Notes: generated by a model from the letters alone, not told the origin. DNA of 50,519 bases from a bacterium (GCA_024228395.1 JAAETM010000783.1:1-50519); one strand, 5' to 3'. Positions 25,668 through 34,756 are shown, numbered from the stretch's first letter. Numbers and translations are program-made.

Positions 25668-26873
25668 ATGCTATCGATCTTCACCCTACCACTGCTCTGC
25701 CTTGGTCTAGAAACCGAGTCCCCCGAAGTCCTTCCGGCCCCCGAGGAGGGTGTCGGTATGCATGGACCAAGCATCCGCTACGATGACGGTTTGGTTTTTG
25801 ATTGGGGATCGGGGGCCATCGTCCTGGAGGGCCTATTTGAAGTTGGCGCCTTTGTCACGGAGGGAGGGGCACCGGACGCACGCGACCCGGACACGGACGC
25901 TTATATTAAGCGCATGCGTCCCGAATTGGCCGGTAGCATCAACGGGGGATGGCGCTTTCGATTTGAGCCGAATTTTGACAACTCCGGCGTGGAGCTCGAA
26001 GAAGCATGGGTCGGTCGCGAGGTATTGGATGGCGACGCCCTGCTGCGACTGGGCCGCATGAAAGCACCCTTTGGTTTAGAGGAAGCCCGCAGCCGCCGCC
26101 ATATCCACTTCCCCCGTTTCTCCGTTCTCAACCAATTCTCCCCCGCCGAGGACCACGGACTGTTTGTCACCGGATATTCCGGCCGCTTCGAATACGGCTA
26201 CGCCATCTACAATGGCACCGGCGGCTCCGAACAGGACAGCGGCAAGGACATCGCCCTGCGTGGCATGTGGCATTCCGCCCCACAGCAAAAATCGGACTCC
26301 TCGTGGCAACTGGGCACGTCCCTTACTTTTGGCAAGCAAGGCCATACCGTTGGTGGCGATGTCATTAAGAATGCATCCGGCCAAGGGGTGTTGGAATTCG
26401 CGCCCGGCACCGACTTGGATGGCGATCGCCTGCGTGTCAACTTGGAAGCGGCCTGGTTCTCAGGACCCCTGATGGTGCAAGCCGAGTTGCTCAGCGTGCA
26501 GCAAGAGATGACCGGTGGCGGCGCCAGCGAGGACATTTCCCTGCACGGATTCTATGTGGACATCGCCCACAGCCTGGATGGCAACAAGCTGGACTTCCAC
26601 GGTTTGGAAGCTCCCGATGATTCCTGGTTACTCGCCCTACGCTTGTCATCCCTGCGAATCTCGGACGAACTCGACACCCCCGGCCTGCTCACCGCGGGGA
26701 CTTTTTCAGACTCTATTGACTCGGTCTCCTTGGGTCTGAATTACATCCCCAATTCCCACATGATCATCCGCAACGCTTGGACGCACTCATGGTATGGGGA
26801 CACCGTCACCCTGGGTGGGGCCCCTGTGGATGACGAGGGCATGTTCACGGTTGAAATGCAACTGCACTTCTAG
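25668..26873 (+). CDS. Phosphate-selective porin O/P-like outer membrane protein
   Basis: A 401-residue beta-barrel protein of the OprO/OprP family. A short leader (MLSIFTLPLLCLGLE) is followed by alternating hydrophobic strands. Diagnostic stretches are RMRPELAGSINGGWRFRFEP, LLRLGRMKAPFGLEEARSRR, and FVTGYSGRFEYGYAIYNGTG in the middle. The chain ends on an aromatic residue (FTVEMQLHF), as outer-membrane barrel proteins do for BAM recognition. The substrate may be phosphate or other anions; the family name is not proof. Being 38 bp after the Tricorn-like gene it may share its transcript. Its presence shows the organism has an outer membrane. Confidence 0.85.
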   Translation: MLSIFTLPLLCLGLETESPEVLPAPEEGVGMHGPSIRYDDGLVFDWGSGAIVLEGLFEVGAFVTEGGAPDARDPDTDAYIKRMRPELAGSINGGWRFRFEPNFDNSGVELEEAWVGREVLDGDALLRLGRMKAPFGLEEARSRRHIHFPRFSVLNQFSPAEDHGLFVTGYSGRFEYGYAIYNGTGGSEQDSGKDIALRGMWHSAPQQKSDSSWQLGTSLTFGKQGHTVGGDVIKNASGQGVLEFAPGTDLDGDRLRVNLEAAWFSGPLMVQAELLSVQQEMTGGGASEDISLHGFYVDIAHSLDGNKLDFHGLEAPDDSWLLALRLSSLRISDELDTPGLLTAGTFSDSIDSVSLGLNYIPNSHMIIRNAWTHSWYGDTVTLGGAPVDDEGMFTVEMQLHF

Positions 26874-26973
26874 TGTTAGCTGCGGAGGATCCGACGGATT
26901 CTGAGGGAGAGACTGTTGCAACTGGGGTTGATGGCATTGGCTTGAGTACGACTGGTTGTGGGGTGGTGGATGA

Positions 26974-27020
26974 CTGTTGGGTTCGGGAAGGACGGACGGA
27001 AGGGGTTCGCAACCCAACAG
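26974..27020. repeat. 10-bp perfect inverted repeat with 27-nt loop
   Basis: CTGTTGGGTT (26974-26983) and AACCCAACAG (27011-27020) form a hairpin about 100 bp after the porin stop codon. The right arm overlaps the left inverted repeat of the decayed insertion sequence, so it may be an element end or a terminator. No U-tract follows. Confidence 0.5.
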
Positions 27021-27036
27021 CCTGGGTTCCGTGTTG
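27015..27036 (+). repeat. Left terminal inverted repeat of decayed IS
   Basis: 22-bp arm starting CAACAGCCTGGG and ending GTGTTG; pairs with 28060-28081 with two mismatches. It lies 37 bp beyond the transposase stop codon. Confidence 0.7.
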
Positions 27037-27072
27037 TTTTTCCAGGTGGGTCGAAAACCACCGGTCGACGCC

Positions 27073-27960
27073 CTACGCCAGTAGCGGAACAATCGGGAGC
27101 TTATCCTGGCCGAAATCCTGGCGCCAACCGACCAACTCACCGGGTTTCAATCTACGCTTGAGCAGCCCGGCAAACATTGCCGGAAAATCTCGATCATAGT
27201 TGAAACGCAGCCTCACATAGTTTTTCCAGGCCATCAACATTTGAAATGCCTGGTCCAAGAAACTTCGCTTCTTGCTCACGAGCCATGACTCCCGCCTGAG
27301 CCTTCCGAGAGGGTCTCTCGAGATGGCTTCCATCTGGTTGATGGGAAAAAGTGGATTCTGGACAGTGCGCGCCCGCTTGCTTGAAGTGGTTTGGTGCTGA
27401 AATCGGTCGGTCCCGAAAGGCTCGCGTAGCAGACCCGGATAGGTGGTCTTCTCATCGGTCTACACCGCGATGTTCTGCAACTCCCTCACCATTGGAACCG
27501 CCCGAGTCAACGTCCGGCGCACGGTTTCGGAGGATTGGTCTTGCCGCTTGCCAAAAGCCCTTGAATCGGCCTCTATTGCTTTTTTTGCGTACAGCATTCA
27601 TCCATCCACGTGGGCTGACGGTGCCGGATTCGCCCAGATTGTGAACCGGCTATTGATCTCGATCAAGATCGGAAACGTGACCGGTCGCTCCCGGCGTTGT
27701 GTTTCGTAGGTCTCGATCTCGTCGAGTTGCAAGCACGACCCTTCCTTCAATGGACCACGAAGGTTTGAGTTCAAATGTCGAAAGTGAGCGCCGAGCTTGG
27801 CTGCCTTCAATTCGAAGCATCGCCTACTGAGATTGAGAACTCGAGAGGATTGGCTTGGATCTGCACTTTGCTCGATAGGAGCCGTGGCACAGGAAATGAT
27901 TGGCGGGGGGCGTTGTGGGCGGAGCAATCGTCGTAGGGGCAAAACGGGGGCTGATACAAG
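27073..27960 (-). pseudogene. Degraded DDE transposase with N-terminal zinc-ribbon remnant
   Basis: On the minus strand one frame reads through most of a transposase: LQLDEIETYETQRRERPVTF (catalytic-core start), EINSRFTIWANPAPS, then TDEKTTYPGLLREPFG, TSSKRARTVQNPLFPIN, RRESWLVSKKRSFLDQ, AWKNYVRLRFNYDRDFPAMF and VGWRQDFGQDKLP at the end. Two in-frame stops interrupt it: TGA at 27598-27600 and TAG at 27460-27462. Upstream in another frame FCPYDDCSAH looks like the zinc ribbon, so at least one frameshift occurred, and the space between it and the core is too short, suggesting a deletion. The gene cannot encode an active transposase. Confidence 0.8.
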
Positions 27961-28059
27961 GTTGGGTGTCCATCTAGGGCCTAAGTGAGTGGCTTGAGAT
28001 GAAAAGACCGCCTTGAATGGGGCTGGGTGGCAGGGATCCTGGGGAATCTCTTGGGAGGT

Positions 28060-28081
28060 CAACACGAAACCCAGGCAGTTG
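28060..28081 (-). repeat. Right terminal inverted repeat of decayed IS
   Basis: 22-bp arm CAACACGAAACCCAGGCAGT continuing TG; reverse complement of the left arm at 20 of 22 positions. Confidence 0.7.
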
Positions 28082-28106
28082 CGTTTGCCACCATCCAAAT
28101 CAGACC

Positions 28107-29045
28107 CTACCCCCGGCCACAAACCCCACGGTAATTGCAACTGCTACAAGGAAACCCTCCCTGCCCAGGATCCACAACCATGGGAAACTGAAGCTCATTC
28201 CCAACGCCCTTGTCCGCATTGAAATGTACCTCCCGCATAGCCGCCATAGCCTCAACCATCCTGGCCCGCATCTCCTCCCGTTCCTCAGGACTCAATCGCT
28301 GTTCAACAACATCCCCAGTCACCAAATAGGCGTCATAACAAACCACGTTGTCAGGATCCGCATCCCACGACGACACGGCATATTCCACATAAACCGCCAA
28401 CTGAAACGCATCCTGCGGATTCGGGCGACCCGTCTTCCAGTCGTAAACGTGAACTATGCCCGAAGCATCCCGGAACGCAAAGTCCGGGATCGCATAGACC
28501 TTCGTCCCTTCAAACTGGAAGGTGGACATCTCCTCACAAGCCAGATATCCCGAGGGCTCCGCTTCGCGTGCCGGTGCCAGGGCAGGACTGTCCAAGAAGT
28601 TGTTGATCGATTGCTGCATGCGCTCCAGATAGCGCTTCCCGTAATCCCCAGCACTGCCATCCTGCTCGTCGACACAAGGCTCCTTAAAGTGATGCTCCGC
28701 AAGATGAACAAGTTTGGAGGGGCGTGACTTCCAAGTACCATTGCGTGAGGTGCGATAGCCCTCGCGCAGGCCTTCGATAGCGAATTCCATCATAGCCTCG
28801 CGGGTCATGCTACCGCCCTTCTGCCGCTCCTTAAGCCAAGCCTCAATGGTCTGGTGAACCAGGTCCCCCGCAAGCATGGGCATACGCGTCATTTTCTTAA
28901 GCAGGTAAGCCTCACGACGCGGCGGATCCGCCCGATTGCCCCAGCCTAGCCATGACAGATAATAATCGAAGTAGTAGCGGCGCTTGCAGGAGTCGAAAGT
29001 GCCCGCCCGAGAGGCGGACCAGGACAATTCGTGTTGGATGGCCAT
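28107..29045 (-). CDS. RecB/Cas4-like PD-(D/E)XK nuclease with Fe-S cysteines
   Basis: A 312-residue nuclease. N-terminal LSWSASRAGTFDSCKRRYYF holds Cys20. The catalytic core is IPDFAF (Asp188) with VYDWKTG (Asp202, Lys204), then the QxxxY-like motif QLAVYVEYA. C-terminal FPCSSCNYRGVC supplies Cys300, Cys303 and Cys309. One N-terminal plus three C-terminal Cys is the arrangement that holds a [4Fe-4S] cluster in Cas4, AddB and related nucleases. No CRISPR genes or helicase are adjacent, so this is a stand-alone member. ATG 29045 was chosen; an upstream start at 29102 would overlap spoVR by 8 bp. It is the last gene of the prkA-yeaH-spoVR operon. Confidence 0.88.
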   Translation of the reverse strand: MAIQHELSWSASRAGTFDSCKRRYYFDYYLSWLGWGNRADPPRREAYLLKKMTRMPMLAGDLVHQTIEAWLKERQKGGSMTREAMMEFAIEGLREGYRTSRNGTWKSRPSKLVHLAEHHFKEPCVDEQDGSAGDYGKRYLERMQQSINNFLDSPALAPAREAEPSGYLACEEMSTFQFEGTKVYAIPDFAFRDASGIVHVYDWKTGRPNPQDAFQLAVYVEYAVSSWDADPDNVVCYDAYLVTGDVVEQRLSPEEREEMRARMVEAMAAMREVHFNADKGVGNELQFPMVVDPGQGGFPCSSCNYRGVCGRG

Positions 29046-29094
29046 GGCCCCAGTATCCAATGCCCAGCATCCGATCTCCAGAATTACTTTCCTA

Positions 29095-30330
29095 TCAGGC
29101 ACTTTCCGCGACCTTCGGATCCGATTCCACCGTCCAGATCACGGATTCGTCATGTAACTTGGTCGCCAACGAAACCGGAGCCCCCCACAAAACGCACAGG
29201 TGCTGCAGCAAGGGTCGCGCGTCCCCTTCGTGCAAATCTCGACCATCGTGATGGTGGACCAACTCCAGGGTTTGACCGGGTTGAACGCCCATGTCCCCAA
29301 TTTCGATCTGGGGACCGCCGCACCAGGAGTAACTGAGCAACAGATCCGCCTTGGCCTCCTGCCATGTTTTGCCCTTTGCGCCAAGTCCACGGAAGTAGGT
29401 GCTTCGACCTGCAAACTCCCCGTCCACCAGTTCATCGACCAGGGACAGATCGTTGTGGCGGCTGCGCAGGGAGAACAAGTCCATGCCCTCACGCTCTGCG
29501 TGGCGGAACAGCTCCAAACCCAATTTGTAAGGGTTCAGCACACCATCATCGCAGGCGGTGGCACCAGCGTGGCACTCGGCGAAGTCCACGATCTCGGAGT
29601 CGTGCAAGATGCCACCGGTCAGGATGCGACAGTGCCAATAACACGCCCAGCCCTCGTTGATGATCTTGGTTTGGCGCTGGGGTAGAAAGTAGTATGCCTC
29701 GTCGCGCACCACAGAGATCAGTTCGGACTGCCAGTCTTCAAGAGGGGCCCTTCGTTCCAGGAACCCGAGCACGTCAAATGGGGATTGTAGGGTCTCGGCT
29801 CCAGCCCACTTCTGGCGCTGGGGCAAGTAGGGGTCGAGCAAGCTATCCAAAGCCAACACCCGGTCCATGAACATTTCCACCACATCCTTGCCCTTGCACG
29901 CCGTGTGCAACGCAAATCGATCCGCATGGTCCTCCATGTGCGCAACCATGTCGCGGTCCGTAGCCTGGAACCAAACGTTGTTACGAAAGAAATCCGCGTG
30001 GCCGAATACGTGGGCCATGACGAGCTTCTGCTCCATCAGGGAATTGGTCTTGACCAGATAGGCCAGGGTCGGATCGCCGTTGATCACAAGTTCATAGATC
30101 TTCGAGAAGCCGAAGGCATAGCCTCTTTGCAGGCGCTCGAAGTCCATTCCAAAGCGCCAGGATGCGTAGCGCTTGGCAAAACCACCGTAGGCCGCCATGG
30201 CGTTCACATCGCAAGCCGCAAGGGCTTCAAAAGTCACATCAAAGAAATCCAGCCCCATGGACTTGGCCTGATCTTCGATGCGCTTCGCCCAATGCATGAG
30301 CGTGGGGCTCAACAAAATGCCATCCACCAT
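29095..30330 (-). CDS. spoVR: SpoVR family protein (YcgB-like)
   Basis: A 411-residue SpoVR-like protein. Typical stretches are DVTFEALAACDVNAMAAYGG, FGMDFERLQRGYAFGFSKIY, ELVINGDPTLAYLVKTNS, MAHVFGHADFFRNNVWF and the central INEGWACYWHCRILTG. Biochemical function is unsettled in all organisms; genetics in Bacillus (spore cortex) and the YcgB link with PrkA/YeaH in enterobacteria point to a starvation or stress role. Its ATG overlaps the yeaH stop by one base (TAATG), as usual for this trio. The protein is soluble and its length is slightly shorter than the about 500 residues of YcgB. Confidence 0.95.
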   Translation of the reverse strand: MVDGILLSPTLMHWAKRIEDQAKSMGLDFFDVTFEALAACDVNAMAAYGGFAKRYASWRFGMDFERLQRGYAFGFSKIYELVINGDPTLAYLVKTNSLMEQKLVMAHVFGHADFFRNNVWFQATDRDMVAHMEDHADRFALHTACKGKDVVEMFMDRVLALDSLLDPYLPQRQKWAGAETLQSPFDVLGFLERRAPLEDWQSELISVVRDEAYYFLPQRQTKIINEGWACYWHCRILTGGILHDSEIVDFAECHAGATACDDGVLNPYKLGLELFRHAEREGMDLFSLRSRHNDLSLVDELVDGEFAGRSTYFRGLGAKGKTWQEAKADLLLSYSWCGGPQIEIGDMGVQPGQTLELVHHHDGRDLHEGDARPLLQHLCVLWGAPVSLATKLHDESVIWTVESDPKVAESA

Positions 30331-31445
30331 TAGCGCCCCTTGTGCAAGAATTCACGGATGGCAGCTGGAACACCGTGACGGTTCTCCACATCCACACTGA
30401 CCACATGTTCCGTTTCACCAAAGGCACGGTCCAAGTCGCCCTTGAACTGTCCAGAGCCATAAACGCTCTTCACCTGGCTGTAGGCAAATTGATTCACGTG
30501 GGGCAGGATGTGTTCTTCCAGCAACCGAATGCACTGCTTGGTATCACGCGCGCTCCAGTTGTCCCCATCGGAGTAATGGAATGGATAGATATTCCAGTGG
30601 GCCGGTGGATACTGATTTCGGATCAAGTCGCTGCACATCTCGTAGGCCGATGAAATTTTGGTGCCACCCGATTCGCGCAGATGAAAGAACGTGTCATGAT
30701 CCACCAGCTTGGCTTCCGCGTCATGCACCATATAGACCACGTCCAGGTTTTCGTACTGACTTCGCAACCAGGTGTCGAGCCAAAAGGCCTGCAGACGCAC
30801 CATGTCCTTTTGCTCCCGGCCCATGGAACCGGAAACGTCCATCATGTGGATCAAAACCGCCGAGGACTGGGGCTTGGGGTGGCTGCGTTCCGCGCGATAG
30901 CGGGCATCTGCTGGAATGGGAACCACGCGCGGATTGTCGGCATCCCACTTCCCCAACGCGATGGTACGTTTGAGGGCTTGGCGGAAAGTGCGCCGAAAGA
31001 TGCGCAGAGAATTGGGCCCCTCCGGGCGCACGCCCGTATAGCGTCCACCCTCCACCATAAGCTGCTTATTGCCCCGGGGTTCGATGCACGGAAGTCCAAG
31101 TTCGCTACCCAGGAGTTCCGCCAACTCTTCGATTTCAACCTCCACCTCGAGGGCATGCTGCCCCGACTGGTCACCCGCCCCGCATGTGCCTTGGGCGCTG
31201 CCGCCCTCCTTGGAATCGCCTTGCCCCCCCGAACCGGACCCGCCCGCTTGATCCTGGTCCGAAGCTCCAAACCGCAGGCGCGGCAATTCGATCTGAGGCA
31301 CGGGAATGGTGATCAACTTGTCGCCTTGGCGCCCCACCCAATCGCTGTTGCACAGGTACTTGCGCAGGTCCTGACGCAGTTTGCCGCGAACGATGTCGCG
31401 GAAACGTGCGCGGTCCCGGGCGATGCGATGGCGGGGAAGGGGCAT
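30330..31445 (-). CDS. yeaH: YeaH/DUF444 family protein with VWA-like domain
   Basis: A 371-residue DUF444 protein. Early basic region RDRARFRDIVRGKLRQDLRK is typical, followed by a Gly/Ser/Gln-rich linker (about 62-96), then the von Willebrand A-like domain with MIDAS motif MDVSGSMG at about 202-209. VVYMVHDAEAKLVDHDTFFH and the SSGGTKISSAY-like RESGGTKISSAYEMC follow. It is the standard partner of PrkA and SpoVR and is thought to act in the same stress-signalling pathway. ATG 31445 (MPLPRHRIARD) was chosen over the longer frame because it matches the family N-terminus; it begins 7 bp after prkA. Confidence 0.94.
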   Translation of the reverse strand: MPLPRHRIARDRARFRDIVRGKLRQDLRKYLCNSDWVGRQGDKLITIPVPQIELPRLRFGASDQDQAGGSGSGGQGDSKEGGSAQGTCGAGDQSGQHALEVEVEIEELAELLGSELGLPCIEPRGNKQLMVEGGRYTGVRPEGPNSLRIFRRTFRQALKRTIALGKWDADNPRVVPIPADARYRAERSHPKPQSSAVLIHMMDVSGSMGREQKDMVRLQAFWLDTWLRSQYENLDVVYMVHDAEAKLVDHDTFFHLRESGGTKISSAYEMCSDLIRNQYPPAHWNIYPFHYSDGDNWSARDTKQCIRLLEEHILPHVNQFAYSQVKSVYGSGQFKGDLDRAFGETEHVVSVDVENRHGVPAAIREFLHKGR

Positions 31446-31452
31446 AGGAAAC

Positions 31453-33492
31453 CTAGGCGGCCAGATCCTCCGTCGCTTCGTCGTCTTGCGCACTCTGATT
31501 CAGCAGACCAGCGACCTCGCGCAGCACGCGGGTTGCGGAGTCCGGGTCGTAACCAAACTCCCCCACCAATCGATCTCGCACTGCTAGGATGCGCTTGTCG
31601 CTGTCCGGGTTGATCACATTGGTCTCCGACTCGATCAACTGAATGGACTCCTTCTCGTCTTCAAAACGCTTGGCTTGCAACGCCTTGTACAGACGTTCGT
31701 TGCGCTTGTAATCGAACAGTTGCCCCTTCTCCTGCAGGACTGCGATGTAACTCATGAGCTCATGGCGGAAGTCCTCGCGGCGAGCGGCGCCCACCCCCAT
31801 CTTCTCTTCCACGCTGCGCATGAGGTCCTCGTCGGGAGCGCGAGGCTCGCCGCCCGGACCAACCACATCTTCCCGGGTGGCATAAGCCCGCAGGGAATCC
31901 AAGTAGCGCGAGCAAAGACCTTCCATGGCACGTTCATCCGAGGACAAGACCACGCGCACCTCCTCCTGAATGATGCCGTCGTACACGCCTTCGACCAGGT
32001 CGATGCAATGCAGGTATTGGCCCATGTCCTCCGCGCCCGCGGAGAGCGAGTGGTGCAAAAGGCCCTGCCGAATGGAATGGAGAACTTCGCGCGGTCCGGG
32101 CACGCTACCGGTTTGAACCAGGCAGATCGCTATGCGGTCTTGAACGTAGCGCGGACTGATTCCAAAGAGCCCCTCGCGTTTGGCCTCCGCCCGTACCTCG
32201 GCCGCCTGGGCAGGCTCGAATCCGGGCACGGGATCTCCGTTGTATAGGTCGGCCTTTTGCATCAGGCTCAAACCCTGGTGCGTGGGTTCCTCCAAACGCG
32301 TCAATACGGCCCACAGGGCGGCCATGCGCAGGGAGTGCGGTGCCAAACCGCGACCGGGCGTACCCGGATCTCCATAACGACGCCGGTAGATTTTGACCTC
32401 TCCGTCCACGGTCAGGTTGTAGGGCACGTCGATGCGAATGGTGCGATCGCGGAAGGCCTCCATCAGGTCGTTGCCCGCCAAGCGTTTGTATTCGGGTTCG
32501 TTGGTATGACCCAGGATGACCTCGTCGATGGAGCACTGTTGGAACTTCTTCGGTTTGATGGCACGCTCTTGGGTGGCCCCCAAGAGGTCGTACAGGAAAG
32601 CAACGTCCAACTTCAGGACTTCCACGAACTCCAACAGTCCACGATTGGCCACATGGAACTCCCCGTCGAAATTGAACGCGCGCGGATCCGAGTCGGACCC
32701 GTACTCCGCGATCTTGCGGTAGTTCAAATCCCCGGTCAGCTCTGTGGAGTCCTGGTTTTTTTCATCCTTGGGCTGGAAGGTACCGATACCGATGCGGCTG
32801 GCCTCATTGAATACGAAACGGCGCACGCGAACGTGTTCGATGATGCGTTGCCAATCACCGCTGTAGCGTTCCGCCAACAAGTCGTAGTAGTGCATGCTGA
32901 GCGGATCCAGTTGGCCCTCGATGACCAACTCGAATTCACCACCAAACTTAACATTGAGTTGCTCCTGCACTCGACTGCGCTGTTCGGCGGGAATCAGCAG
33001 CAGGGGATTCTGCCTCGTGGCGGAAGGAATCGTCTGTCCATCGATCTCCCACTCAAAGGTATAGATGCTGCCCGGCTCCGTTTTCGAGTAGGCCTCCAGG
33101 CCCCCCTTCAAGAGCCTCACGATGGTGCTCTTGGCCGATCCCACCGGACCATGTAGCAACAGTAAGCGCCGCTCGGGGCCCAAGTGCCTGGCACCTGCGC
33201 GCACCATGTCGACCAGGGCGTTCAAGGGTTCATTCAACCCGAAGATCCCATCGCGGCCGCTGCCCATGGGATCCTCAAAGAGCTTCCAGGAGTTTGAACC
33301 ATCCGACAGGGTTTCGCGCCCATGGGATTCGATCATGTCTAGCAATCGCTGCCAGGCGTTGCGCGCGGGGCTAGGGTCCTTTTCTAGCAGCGTCATGTAC
33401 TCTGCCAGGGTGCCACTCCAGCGCAGGCGTTCAAAGGTCTCTGGGCTGGATCCCTGGCCTGCCAGGTCGAAAAGGCTGTCGGATTGGGTCAT
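31453..33492 (-). CDS. prkA: PrkA family serine protein kinase / AAA+ protein
   Basis: A 679-residue PrkA/YeaG protein. The AAA+ domain has Walker A LLHGPVGSAKST (Gly115-Thr123) and conserved downstream TFEWEIDGQTIPSATRQNPL (part) and LIPAEQRSRV. The middle reads NRGLLEFVEVLKLDVAFLYD and IDEVILGHTNEPEYKRL, followed by the C-terminal kinase-like region. PrkA homologues are reported as kinases or AAA+ proteases active under starvation and sporulation; the enterobacterial yeaG gene is induced by nitrogen limitation. It heads the operon with yeaH, spoVR and the nuclease. The 265-bp divergent gap upstream probably holds its promoter, which I could not pin down. Confidence 0.95.
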   Translation of the reverse strand: MTQSDSLFDLAGQGSSPETFERLRWSGTLAEYMTLLEKDPSPARNAWQRLLDMIESHGRETLSDGSNSWKLFEDPMGSGRDGIFGLNEPLNALVDMVRAGARHLGPERRLLLLHGPVGSAKSTIVRLLKGGLEAYSKTEPGSIYTFEWEIDGQTIPSATRQNPLLLIPAEQRSRVQEQLNVKFGGEFELVIEGQLDPLSMHYYDLLAERYSGDWQRIIEHVRVRRFVFNEASRIGIGTFQPKDEKNQDSTELTGDLNYRKIAEYGSDSDPRAFNFDGEFHVANRGLLEFVEVLKLDVAFLYDLLGATQERAIKPKKFQQCSIDEVILGHTNEPEYKRLAGNDLMEAFRDRTIRIDVPYNLTVDGEVKIYRRRYGDPGTPGRGLAPHSLRMAALWAVLTRLEEPTHQGLSLMQKADLYNGDPVPGFEPAQAAEVRAEAKREGLFGISPRYVQDRIAICLVQTGSVPGPREVLHSIRQGLLHHSLSAGAEDMGQYLHCIDLVEGVYDGIIQEEVRVVLSSDERAMEGLCSRYLDSLRAYATREDVVGPGGEPRAPDEDLMRSVEEKMGVGAARREDFRHELMSYIAVLQEKGQLFDYKRNERLYKALQAKRFEDEKESIQLIESETNVINPDSDKRILAVRDRLVGEFGYDPDSATRVLREVAGLLNQSAQDDEATEDLAA

Positions 33493-33757
33493 ATGTCACC
33501 GTCGCATTGGGGTTCATGGCTGAGGAGGGAGCCTTTTCCTGATCGACGAGATTGAGAAATTGCTTGAGGTGAGTCGCTGCTGTCAGGCCGACCGCGCGGG
33601 GCGGATAGTCCCGCGAAAGGTCCATGCGCGCCGCTCGTCCCATTGCAGGGAGCCTGCCCTGGCCAGCCATTTGCAAACAGCGGCTGCCCACTGGAGCCTC
33701 CCCCTTCGCCCAAACGCCGGTTTGCGCTATCCTGGTGCCGTGCAAATTCCCACCCCC

Positions 33758-34756
33758 ATGCAATTCCACCCCATTATCTCCCTCGTTCTGGCCCTGTCCC
33801 CCCTGATCGGTGCCCCCGCCTGCTCCCAGCCCCAAGGCGCAGTCCAGGACAGCGACGCGCCCAAGGTCAAGACCCTGGCCAAGGTTGCCCCGAAGTACGA
33901 CGGGGCCCGGGCGTGGAAGGACATGCAACACATCGTGGGCCTGGGACCCCGGCCTGCGGGTTCCCCCGCCCTCGAGCAACTGCGCCTGTTCCTGGAATCC
34001 GAATTGCGCAAGGCAAAATTGGACCCAAAGCGAGAGACCTTCGAGAGCACGGTTCCCACCACAACATTCACACCCGAGGGCAAACTCACCTTCACCAACC
34101 TGTACGCAGACCTGATATCGGATGTGGACCCCAAGGCTCCCATCGTCATGGTAGCGACGCACATGGACACGAAGTTCCTACAGAACTTCGTGGGTGCCAA
34201 CGACGGGGGCTCATCCACGGCGGCCGTGCTCGAATTGGCGCGCGCGCTTTCCGCCTCCTCACCGCGCCCAGTGACCTATCGTTTCATTTTCTTCGATGGC
34301 GAGGAAGCGGTGCGCTTCACCTGGCTAGATCCCGACAACACCTACGGTTCCCGCCACCACGCCCACGAGTTCTCCAAGAAGGCCGACTTCGAACGCCTCA
34401 AGGCTGTGATTCTATTGGACCTGGTCGGCGACAAGGATCTGCGCTTGAGCCCCGACCAAAACTCCACCCCCTGGCTACGCAAGCTGTTCGACAAGGCCAT
34501 CGTCAAAGCCGGTTACGGCAAGCACCTCGGCGCCCAATCCCAAAAGCTCAGCGACGATCACCTGCCCTTCAAAGCCCTCTCCATCCCCGTGCTAGACCTG
34601 ATCGATTTCGAGTATGGTCCCTCCTTCAACAACTACTGGCACACAGCGGAAGATACGATCGACAAGTGCAGCGAAGAGAGCCTGAACGCCATCGGACAAA
34701 TGACCCTGGCCGGACTGAAAGCCCTCAACGCACGCCTTGTTCCAGGGCCGCGTTGA
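33758..34756 (+). CDS. Secreted M28-family glutaminyl-peptide cyclotransferase-like protein
   Basis: A 332-residue exported protein; signal region FHPIISLVLALSPLIGAPACS may end in a lipobox-like PAC. The M28 fold is shown by IVMVATHMDTKF, the metal-binding GANDGGSSTAAVLELARAL, FFDGEEAVRF, LDLVGDKDLRL, SDDHLPF and the late His in YWHTAEDTID. The single-zinc ligand set (Asp, Glu, His), DLVGD and DDH arrangement resemble glutaminyl cyclases, which convert N-terminal Gln of secreted proteins to pyroglutamate; an aminopeptidase role remains possible. ATG 33758 precedes the signal peptide. It is divergent from prkA and convergent with the M14-like pair. Confidence 0.85.
   Translation: MQFHPIISLVLALSPLIGAPACSQPQGAVQDSDAPKVKTLAKVAPKYDGARAWKDMQHIVGLGPRPAGSPALEQLRLFLESELRKAKLDPKRETFESTVPTTTFTPEGKLTFTNLYADLISDVDPKAPIVMVATHMDTKFLQNFVGANDGGSSTAAVLELARALSASSPRPVTYRFIFFDGEEAVRFTWLDPDNTYGSRHHAHEFSKKADFERLKAVILLDLVGDKDLRLSPDQNSTPWLRKLFDKAIVKAGYGKHLGAQSQKLSDDHLPFKALSIPVLDLIDFEYGPSFNNYWHTAEDTIDKCSEESLNAIGQMTLAGLKALNARLVPGPR

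Larger units (their letters stand above)
27015..28081 (-). mobile_element. Decayed insertion sequence with terminal inverted repeats
   Basis: About 1.07 kb bounded by 22-bp inverted repeats that match at 20 of 22 positions: CAACAGCCTGGGTTCCGTGT at 27015 onward, and its complement at 28060-28081. Matching continues weakly outward on both sides, so the true ends may lie slightly further out. Inside is a broken DDE transposase gene on the minus strand. The right end lies 25 bp from the 3' end of the RecB-like nuclease gene, so the element landed just beyond it. I could not identify a clear target-site duplication. Confidence 0.75.

Noticed and set aside
28107..29045. Cas4 as part of a CRISPR-Cas locus
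   Set aside because: No repeat-spacer array or other cas gene is in the window; the neighbours are prkA, yeaH and spoVR.
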